Assembly: GCA_001600175.1 (NCBI GenBank)
Contig: BCJC01000001.1
Location: forward strand, 1-64,000
From: Erythrobasidium yunnanense
Taxonomy: Eukaryota > Basidiomycota > Cystobasidiomycetes > Erythrobasidiales > Erythrobasidiaceae
Direction of reading: 5' to 3'
Length of the DNA stretch: 64,000 nucleotides
Shown: positions 55,919 through 64,000 of the stretch, piece by piece
Numbering within the stretch: the first letter of the stretch is position 1
Layout of the letters: each line of letters starts with the position of its first letter
The notes under the pieces: model-generated
What the model was told of the DNA's origin: nothing
Seen by the model: only the letters and a program-made list of their open reading frames with translations
Database searches by the model: none
Program-made: the position numbers and the translations under genes

Positions 55919-56673
55919 CTAAACCTCATCACTGACAGTCATAGTCGATGAACCTTGACTCCGTTGCTTGTCCTTCTTGAATTTGCCATACTTTGGCTGT
56001 ATTTCATACGCGTTCGGCGGTATTTGGCCAGAGCCATGAGAGCAGTCCTCGCCATGAACATGACTCCGCTTCTTCTTCCTCGCTTTTGCTGTGCTACTTC
56101 TTGAATGATCTTTCCGCCCTGTCGTACTATTCTCCTTCGACTCTCCTGAAGCATCCTGCCCTTCCTTCAGCTCTTCATCGCTGGCGTCGCTGCTCTCATC
56201 GCCAGAATCGCTATCGCTACTGCTACTACTCTCGGCGAAGGGATCCTCAAAGTTCTTTGGCTTATTCTTGTGGAAAATACAGCATACTGTTTTATGGCGT
56301 CAGCAAATTGTCTTTCCAGCCTGAAACGATACGGCAGCCTACTCTTGCTCTTCTTCCTATTCATAAACTCGTTGTCGACTGTCCCATCTTGCCATTGCAC
56401 TCGCGGCCCTTCGCCTCGCGGTCCTGGCCCTCCTCGAAGGCGAAGAACACCTTGAATCGTCGATGGGCCTTCGCCGCGGTCGCTGTCGTTCCGCCCATCA
56501 TCGTCAGAGTCAGGATTAGGTGTGATTGTAATAGTACGGCTGCCATCGCTGCAGCAAAATGACAGTCAGATTGGGCAAAGTCGGTCTTGAGGGTTTGGTC
56601 ATTCTCGCCTGCGATTTGGGCCGCCTTCAGTCGCAGTGCGCAATTGTGGGTAGTAAGGTGGTGCTGGAACCAT
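55919..56673 (-). CDS. YPI1: Type 1 protein phosphatase inhibitor (Ypi1 / inhibitor-3)
   Basis: Three exons (56609-56673, 56343-56548, 55919-56286) give 212 residues in frame. Exon 1 (MVPAPPYYPQLRTATEGGPN) joins SDGSRTITITPNPDSDDD across a GC-AG intron (56549-56608; donor AG|GCGAGA, acceptor CTGCAG). Exon 2 carries the PP1-binding block: GVLRLRGG, RVQWQDGTVDNEFMNRKKSK, then KICCIFHKNKPKNFEDPFAE. These match Ypi1/PPP1R11, which restrains and helps assemble nuclear PP1. The tail is Ser/Asp-rich with RKKKRSHVHGEDCSHGSG and IPPNAYEIQPKYGKFKKDK. An alternative frame starting at an internal ATG gives no homology. Confidence 0.9.
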
Positions 56674-56826
56674 GACGCAAGGTAGAAAAGAAGCGAGAAG
56701 TTGGGAAGTTGATGAGTGTCGCTAAGCGAAACAGGCGGTCCGGTAGATCCGGATAATTGCAGCAAACGACGTATAGATATAACAAGACAATTACGCAAAC
56801 AGTATCAGTGACGCTCTAAAATTACT

Positions 56827-59800
56827 CTATGCGCCATTCGTTGTCGGCTTCAGGTTCTCGCCGCCCTGCTGAGCTTTTTCTGCGATAGCATGTAGAGCTT
56901 GCTGTCCCTTCTGATCTAAAGAGCCAGTCGCGATCATAAAGAGCTTCTGATGGCTGTGCTGTAGAGATTGGACGGCGCTAGCGAAGGTAATATAAGAGTC
57001 TTGCTTGTCGAGCGGTGTTTCGAAGAGTTGCTCGGCACCAAAGACACCCTCCTCTTCATCATAATCATCTTCATCGTCGTCGTCATCGTCGTCATCGTCA
57101 TCATCGCCTTGCGCAGCGGAGCCATTAGCGAGACTTGCTGTCATCGCGGCGTCGAATTCGCGCTGTTTCCGAACCAGCAGCTCCGCATACTCGTTCGTCT
57201 CGTCGTAGATATCGTCGTCATCTCCAACAACTGGATCATTATCTTCGTCCTCCTCCTCATTATCGTCATCATCGTCCGCATCTGCACCGAACTCCTCCTC
57301 CTTCTGCTTTCTGACGGTCAGAGCCTGCGGCAGACCATCGAACAAAGTGAGCGCAGCTTGCATAAGCTGCTCAGGCAACCCTGGCATCGACGCTAGCTGG
57401 TCCGGCATCGAAGTAAGCATTGCAGTGATTGCCAGGATACCAATCTTGCGATCGTAAACCCTCGTAAAGATGGAAAGCTTCTTGAACCAGCTCTTAAAGA
57501 AGGCTTCGGCTGCGTTGTTTCTCGACAAGATCGAGAGCGCGAGCGGAGCATTGTAGTAAAGGGCTATGACGATAAGCTCCAGAGCATTGGCATGCAGCTC
57601 TTGCGTGACTATAGGCTCCTCGCGGGAGTTCTCGCGCGTCACGAAGCTCATTGCTCGCATAACGTAGCGCTCGATGTGCTAGTAAACATTGTCAGCATCT
57701 GCGCTTCGAGCGCAGGGGATTCAAGCTTACATCGTCTACACTGCCTTTAAGCGCCAACATGGTCTCGCCAGCCAGCTTCATTGCCGAGACACGATCGGCT
57801 GCTCCAAGAGATGTGCTACTCTGGGTCGTTTCGTAAATATCAAGAAGCATATTCTTGTATGTATCGTTAGTCGCCAAGTGCCCGGCGCCGTACGTCACGT
57901 AGTTGTCCAAGACGTTGATCATTTCTTCGATAAAGTCTATCCCCGATCCCTTAATGAGTGTGTAGAGCTGTTCGAAGAAGCGCCACATATTCTGAGAGAT
58001 CGAGCGTTGGAAGTATGTGAGGGAATGCGCGAGCTCGAAGAGATCGTCGTAGAGCTCGACGAATTCATGTTGAATACTCAAGGAGAGAGCAGGTAAGAGG
58101 ACGGTCTCTAGCTGTGCGACGATAGGTGGTGCTGTGGATACTGAACGGAGGAGAGTTTCTAGCGTTTGTAGGATGTTTGCAGCTACAAGAGTCTTCTCGT
58201 CCGACTCGTCTGCACCGAAGATGGGGTCTGCATTACCGCTGAGCAGGTCATCGGCATTGTTCTTGCTTCGCATCTCGACAATCTCGCCAATGAGCCGCAA
58301 ATACGAGTCGCGCTGTGAATAATCCGCGTTAGCGAAAATCAGAACGGCTGGGCAGAGATGAATGTACCATTTGCGTCGAGATATCAGTTGCGAACGGCAT
58401 CAACTCCGTAGAAAAGTTGGTGACGAGTGCTCGAGTAGGCTTGCTCAGCGCGTCGATGTCGGTCTCTTCCGACAGTTTCAGAAGTTCTTGCATCAGACGG
58501 CCGACATTGGCAGCGAGTACCGATCGTACTGTGATGGCGCTTTCAGCGTGAGCTTCTTCTGTATCTAGGTCGTGGTACTTACCATCTTCGTATCGTACGA
58601 GCTCAGGCAAAGCGAGAGCAGCCTGCACCCTAACGGGCAGGCAGGGATCCGTCATACACGTCATGACCATTCCGAACATCTCCGTAAGTCGCTCGCTCTC
58701 CGGCCAGGCCATATCGCACTCTTCGAACTTTTCGACCATGTCGAGTGCTCTGACTCGGAGATGTCCGACTTTAGAAGAGAACTCAGGGAAGACGTAGGAT
58801 ATGAAGAAAGCTTGCATCTGGTCACCCACGCCCTTCTACAGTGCAAGGAACTTTCGAATCAGTATGATCCGGATACGAGTCGACGATGCTACTCACTGTC
58901 CTGACTACAGTAGGCGCAAGGCATGTAAGCATACGCAGGGCGCCATCCTTCTCCTTCGCAGACCGTTTGTTTGGGTACCTGGGGAGGGACGAGATTAGCA
59001 TTTCCATGCAGGATTCTGGGCTTATCTAGGAAGAACTTACTCTGCCACGATGCTGTTGACGACGTTAAGCATCGGCATCAAGGTAGTCTGCTTTCGCAGT
59101 TTTGTAAGGACCTGTATAAAGCTTAAAGCAGCTGTTATGGGAGATGAGAACCAGTCTTCCATGAAGTCTGCAGAATCGCACGAGCTAAGTAAGCACATTG
59201 CTCCTTTTGCCAAATATTGTTGTGCTACTGACCTCCAAAGTGAGCACGACAGTATTCGACTGGATCTTCGTCGAATTGCTCGATTTCTTCGTCTGTAAGG
59301 CAGATGGAGGGGAATACGAAATGACCAATGAGGAGATCCAGGTGCGGTTTGAGCTGCTGCCACATCGCTTTTGGGCGAACGCTGCCAATTTTCACATGTC
59401 AGTGTGCTGTTCCAGCGATCGGAACCAATGCTTTGCTTACCAGTCTTCCAAAAATTCCAGCACAAAGCGAGTACACCGCTTGCTCATCCATATGTGGCCG
59501 TTGACGTGTCCTTCTACACATCTCAGATACGCTTTGAGGATCTCTGGCGCGAAATGAGCTTCAAAGTTCTGGGCGAAGTCCTTGAATTGCGTCCGGTTTG
59601 ACGGTAACTGTGAGGGAGTGCCGTAGGTGCTGTACAGTCTGTTTAGCTGGAATACGGAGTGAGATCAGCGATCATGGTCTTATAATGGACATGCGCGAGC
59701 GCTACTCACCACATGATGCGCCCACTTCTTGGCTTTCCACCATGACCATCTCTCCCTATCGTCTGGGTCCTGAGGCTGCAGCTCTTCCGGGACGACTCTA

Positions 59801-60663
59801 CACACGATCTGCAGTAGGAAAGTACCCCATTGCACTATACTTTGCTGGCTAGCTTGATGAGGCGACAAGTCTGCTACCATGGATGTCTTGTAGGCTTTCG
59901 CGATGAGGTGCAGCAGTGTCCCAATATGCTCTGGAGCGGTCGAGACGGGATGCGAAGCTAGTAATTGCTGTCCCAGATTCACGAGGATGGGCATGACTTG
60001 TTCGCAAATCCTGTTAGGCACTTCCCGCTCAGACCGCCGGTACCTAGTAGCATACCGAGTGTTAAAGCTGCATGTGAAGACTCGAACAGAGGGTAGGAGA
60101 AGCACACCTCCAGACCTTCAGAATCTCGACAAGAGTGAGGAGACCGCCCTCCATCTGCTGCTGATCCCCGCTCTGTATACACGCTACTACATCTTGCAGC
60201 AGATTAGGCCATTTATCAGGGAAGTCATCGCTCGTAATCGTTGCCATGCACGTCTTGAGCTGGACCTGTACGTTCTTCTGATGCGTCGAGTTGAGGACAT
60301 GAAGTAGATTCTGCTTGATGGTGTTCCTATCAGATTCGTAGATGGGTACATATGTCGAAGGCGCGTTTGCGACATCTTTGCCCGAGCTCCATGAACGCGA
60401 TACTCGATTTTTCAGATACACTGCAGCTGCTTGACGGGTCGCAGGAGAGCTTGAAGGTGCAGCAATGATCTGTAATACTGTGGAAGGCATCCCTTCAATG
60501 CGTTCAAACTGTTTTACTCGTGATTTTCAGCATCCCATATTTTTGCGACATCGCTGTTCTTGCTTTCGCTGACCTTTCGCAGCTCCAACTCGCTTCTGAC
60601 TCTGATGTTGGCATTCGGACTGAAGCTGGCCTCAAAGCAGGCAATCAGCGTAGAAGGGTCCAT
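56827..60663 (-). CDS. Importin-7/8 type karyopherin (Nmd5/Sxm1-like)
   Basis: About ten exons. Exon 1, MDPSTLIACFEASFSPNANI, ends LRK and joins FERIEGMPSTVLQIIAAPSS, giving the N-terminal Ran-binding HEAT repeats (RQAAAVYLKNRVSRSW). Following exons contain FPDKWPNLLQDVVACIQSGD, GGLLTLVEILKV, DPCLPVRVQAALALPELVRY and AALDMVEKFEECD-like HEAT helices. Near the C-terminus are very acidic loops (residues around 57,040-57,300, including runs of 12 Asp) and FETPLDKQDSYITFASAVQS, characteristic of Nmd5/IPO7/IPO8. It ends NLKPTTNGA. It imports ribosomal proteins, histones or TFIIS in known fungi; which cargo here is unknown. Confidence 0.9.
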
Positions 60664-61072
60664 CGTAGAGAGGCAGTAGCAGTATGCAAGAGAGGGGGAA
60701 AGAGGTTGGGCGTGACGAGACAGCAAGAAGCACGGGGATAGGCAAGCTTGGCGGGCTAGAGCATACGTGTGCAGAGAGATGTGAAGAGCTCTACTGTAGT
60801 GCTGATATAAGGCAGTCAATGCGATGTTATCAGTTCTTGAGGTTCGAGCGATGTTCATGCTTCTTGATCAGCCTCGAAACCTCTTCATAACGCGCATTCT
60901 ACACAGATGATGTGGCACACATCTATGGTGGTAGCACACCCTGTCGCAACTTCCTTTCACGAATGCGAGGACAAATGGGCTGCATCGGCAATGGCGGCCG
61001 TCGTTTATCGCAGCTCTGGAACAGACGAGACGCGCTGGCTTTCCTCTGTCCGACTCACAAATCTGATCAACC
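60664..61072. promoter_or_regulatory. Divergent promoter region karyopherin / hydrolase
   Basis: 409 bp between divergent starts. No additional gene recognised. Confidence 0.45.
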
Positions 61073-62226
61073 ATGGCTACTGCTGAGAAGATCCACGCTG
61101 CAATGCAGCAAATCGCTGACTTTGGCGGAGACCACGACATCGTCAGTCAAGCCGGCCTGGCGTTTCAGATACGGTCACTGATGCGCCTAGAACGCTCGAC
61201 TAGATGGAGCAAGCTGGTTTCACTTTCCCTATCCTGATCCCCTTCCAGGCTGCACGACTTGCGAAAGGCGGACTCATCGACCCGAAAGAACATGCATACG
61301 GCCCGCATCCCAGGCAGAAGCTGGATGTCTACCTTCCCAAATCGAATACTACTACTTCACCCGTCATTCTACATGCATACGGGGGCGGCTTCGCATTAGG
61401 CGGAAAGCGAGCGTTTCCGGTATGTTGCAATCAGAAGCGTTCATATAGACGTTAATGACTAAGTTTATATTATAGGGCGTGTATCAAAATGTCGGGACGT
61501 TCTTTGCGCAACAAGGCTTTGTCCACATTGTCATGGACTACCGTCTGCTCGAGCACGGCGCCGAATACCCCTCCGGACCAGAAGATGTCTCCCTCGCTTT
61601 GCAATGGCTTGCACAAGGCAACATCAAACAGGCAGACCTCAGCAATGTCTTCTTGTTGGGCGAAAGCGCAGGGTGGGTGGTCCAGCTCAAAGCCGGCTAA
61701 TGCAGGCTGAATCCTGTTTTAGAGGGATACACATGGCGAATCTGCTCTGGGACGAAGTAGATGGCGTCAGGTCTGTCTCAAGCATATCAGGTCTGAATCT
61801 ACGGGGTCTTGCCTTCCTTAGCAGCGTCTACCACTTTGAAGGCCCCGAAGAGCTCGCTCCGCCAGCTATTGCATACTATGGATCCGAAGAGAAGGCTTTG
61901 GACAAGTCTTTACTCAACATCCGAAAGACGAGCAAAGATGCGACTCCTATTTTGGCTATCTACGGTACGCACGATCCCAAGAAAGTTGTGCTGAGCGGTG
62001 TAAGCACGTATTCCTGTCACTTGATCTCGCAAGCTAATGACTCCAACTTACACAGCTGGAAGCACTCAAGAAATACTTCGCTAAGGAGGCACCTGCGCCC
62101 TTCGAGACTTGCGAAGCAAAGATGCACAACCATATTTCGCTGCCCTTGACGGCGGGCTTGGGGCAAGGCTCAGATGATTGGGCATATGATTTTGCGAAAT
62201 GGATGAAGAAGTATATCGTCCAGTGA
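61073..62226 (+). CDS. Alpha/beta hydrolase (carboxylesterase-like)
   Basis: Exon 1 gives MATAEKIHAAMQQIADFGGD; after an intron with a GTCAGT donor, MEQAGFTFPILIPFQAARLA follows in frame. The catalytic part has VILHAYGGGFALGGKRAF (oxyanion-hole GGGF), then VYQNVGTFFAQQGFVHIVMD and YRLLEHGAEYPSGPEDVSLA. Next is LLGESAGGIHMANLLW with the nucleophile Ser, completed across a GTGGGT intron. The acid is probably in AIYGTHDPKK and the His in KMHNHISLPLTAGLG. It ends KKYIVQ. The family includes steryl acetyl hydrolases and kynurenine formamidase-like enzymes; substrate unknown. The start at 61073 is plausible but not certain; the inner ATG at 61204 also reads in. Confidence 0.83.
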
Positions 62227-62862
62227 GGGGTGATGTTTACGGACGCTGGCAGTATCTTGGGTTTCAAATGGAAGTCAGGCTAGATTGATATCGCGGATCT
62301 GGGAAGATGTATTTCAGACAAGGCTTGAATTATGCAATCTAGATGTGGTGATTGCTATCTTGTGCTTCCGGGTTAGTAGGATGTCATCAACTTTGCAACC
62401 TGCTCTTCTTCTCTTGTCTGCTGAACAAGGTCATGTCCCGAAGTTCTTGTTCTGTTTCAACACTGCAATCTACCAGCATATGCAGCATCGAACAGGCTAC
62501 TACTGGCCAGCGCCGCTTACAGTCTTGCGGGCTTCTCAAGAACGACAGCTCACAAGCCGATAGAATCCAGAAACGCTCACAAGGAGCAGCTGCCAGCTAG
62601 ACAGATGGAGCTGAGTCGTAAAACTTACCATGACGAATGTGCAATGAACGCGTCGCGTCAGCTCTGCTGTCCAAACAGATGCATGTGTTCGTGCTTTGGC
62701 GCTGCCCGCCCGAATCTATCTATACAGCTTCTTTGGCAAAGGCTAGGAGCTGCTCTCGCTTCTCACCTTCCTGACAACACTTCTCACTTCTACCCATCTC
62801 CTTCCTCCATCCCTCCTAGATCTCACGCTCTTTTGCATTGCGACTAGCCCTCGTCGCCCATC
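62227..62862 (+). other. Intergenic region upstream of the chitinase
   Basis: 636 bp. Short ORFs here have no homology. The last ~120 bp before the chitinase start are CT-rich on the plus strand, as often seen at fungal transcription starts. Confidence 0.5.
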
Positions 62863-64000
62863 ATGCTGGCCTCTGCCTTCACGCTCGTTACACTCTCTTT
62901 CCTCTCAATATCTGGCTCTGCTAGCTCATTCAAGAAGAACGGCGCTCATCACGCTCGATCCGCAAAATATCACGGTCTATCCCCTCGAGGCGCCAATCCG
63001 CTCATCACGGGTGCCTTCTTCAACGACTGGTCCGAGACAGACCCAAATACTGCTTCCTTCGCTGGTCTTTCCGAAGTCGATTTCTTCGTAGCCTCTACTA
63101 CAAACTCTGTCGATACAGTTGCCTTTTCGAACGGGGAAGATGAGGATCCCTACATCCATGACTTTGTCACACGAGTACACGCATCTGGATCTACTGCAAT
63201 AGTAACAATCGGAGGATGGACTGGTTCAGTCTACTTCAGCAAGCTCATCGCGACGCCCGCCAATCGAACAGCTTTTGCCAAAACGCTCGCAAACCTGGTC
63301 AGGAGCTACGATTTCGACGGAATCGACATCGATTGGGAATATCCATCGAATTCTGGGGCAGGAAACTATTACGCCCCAGATGATACGGAGAACTTCTACC
63401 TCATGCTGAAGGAGCTGCGAAAAGACCTGGGATCCAACAAGCGCATCGTAGCAGACGTAACTCCGGTGAGCAACAGTCATGTAACAACCAACAGTAACAT
63501 GTTATCTGACTCTTTGCTGTACAGCTCGGCTTCCAAGGCCCGACTGGCGCATACATTACCGATGCCAGTCATTTTGCTGAAGTTCTAGACTACGTCTTAG
63601 TCATGGGTGGGCGTCACTCACATGTTCTGATAGCATACTCTGACACTTACACGTATTGCAGCCTTCGAGAATAGCGGACCTTGGACTCCGCAAAGCGGTC
63701 CCAACGCACCTCTGTACAGTAGCGCGGCTCCTCCTGAGCAGCTCAACTCTGTCAAATCTGGCGTAAGCATGCTTCCACGTGTGCATGAATCATAGCTGAT
63801 GAGGACGGCCTCCCTTGCAGTTTGACTACTGGATCTCTGCCGGCTTCCCAGCTCATAGAATCCTTTTGGTGCGGACATTGGGTAGACGTTCGGCTGCAGT
63901 CTGCTGACGGTGTCTACAGGGTGCACCTTCCTTTGCGAAAAGCTTTCACCTCACGTCAAGAACTCTGGAAGAAACGACCTTCAACGGTGTATCTTCGTAT
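62863..64000 (+). CDS. GH18 chitinase, secreted (cut by the right edge)
   Basis: Start MLASAFTLVTLSFLSISGSA is a signal peptide of about 20-21 residues. The TIM-barrel begins PLITGAFFNDWSETDPNTA and IVTIGGWTGSVYFSKLIATP, then YDFDGIDIDWEYPS with the DxxDxDxE catalytic motif (Glu of WE is the acid). Later exons give IVADVTPLGFQGPTGAYITD, DYVLVM, FENSGPWTPQSGPNAPLYSS and FDYWISAGFPAHRILL. At least four exons are visible and the gene continues past 64000. The enzyme should cleave chitin in the wall or outside the cell; the C-terminal domains are outside the window. Confidence 0.92.

Noticed and set aside
56968-57396. Plus-strand ORF rich in Ile/Val, looks like a membrane protein
   Set aside because: Antisense of the Asp-rich loops of the karyopherin gene (GAT/GAC reads as ATC/GTC).
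1-64000. tRNA or rRNA genes and biosynthetic gene cluster
   Set aside because: I could not identify a tRNA cloverleaf or rRNA by eye, and no PKS/NRPS/terpene core enzyme is present; tRNAscan-SE and antiSMASH would settle this.

Overview
The window is the left end of a fungal chromosome, most likely a basidiomycete. Base 1 onward is a C-rich telomere-like tandem repeat in the orientation expected of a left chromosome end. About 2.8 kb of apparently gene-free subtelomeric DNA follows, then a compact eukaryotic gene array. I count 31 protein-coding genes in about 61 kb. Both strands are used, introns are mostly about 50-75 nt, and some exons are as short as 3-5 nt. The gene content (GT90/CAP10 glycosyltransferase, GH18 chitinase, Zn2Cys6 regulator, KDM3-type JmjC demethylase, POB3-type FACT subunit without an HMG box) and the intron density fit Basidiomycota. 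The genus cannot be fixed from sequence alone; small-genome lineages of Pucciniomycotina or Ustilaginomycotina are plausible.

Layout: 1-95 telomeric repeat; 96-2941 subtelomere (hairpin at 414-518, a GTCAG-rich block to about 1.4 kb). 2942-11616: Golgi apyrase, V-ATPase subunit d, PARP-type zinc-finger protein, PPPDE-thioredoxin-PUL protein, DUF427 protein. 11792-21246: GT32-like glycosyltransferase, HELMH zincin-like protein, GNAT acetyltransferase, nucleoporin Seh1, mitoribosomal mL57, eIF3g. 21434-28132: Zn2Cys6 regulator, mitochondrial membrane protein, splicing factor Slu7. 28359-35211: nucleotide pyrophosphatase, peroxin Pex2, KDM3-like demethylase. 35558-38638: a divergent copper transporter / ferric reductase pair. 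38796-48399: TBC Rab-GAP, single-pass membrane protein, D-amino-acid oxidase, FACT subunit Pob3. 48544-52096: a tandem pair of NAPE-PLD-like metallo-beta-lactamase-fold genes. 52282-64000: DsbA-like oxidoreductase, GT90, PP1 inhibitor Ypi1, importin-7/8 type karyopherin, alpha/beta hydrolase, and a GH18 chitinase cut by the right edge.

Most genes are single-copy housekeeping functions (secretory pathway, nuclear pore and import, translation, splicing, chromatin, peroxisome). The clearest functional module is the head-to-head Ctr copper transporter and ferric reductase sharing a 280-bp promoter with a 17-bp direct repeat. The most unusual signals are the 10/11-bp telomere-like unit, the microexons (5 nt in the phosphodiesterase active-site coding region; an initiator exon of only ATG in the zf-PARP gene), a GC-AG intron in the PP1 inhibitor gene, and the duplicated phospholipase-D-like genes whose shared intron splits a metal-binding histidine codon. 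I saw no transposon, viral element, tRNA, rRNA or CRISPR array.
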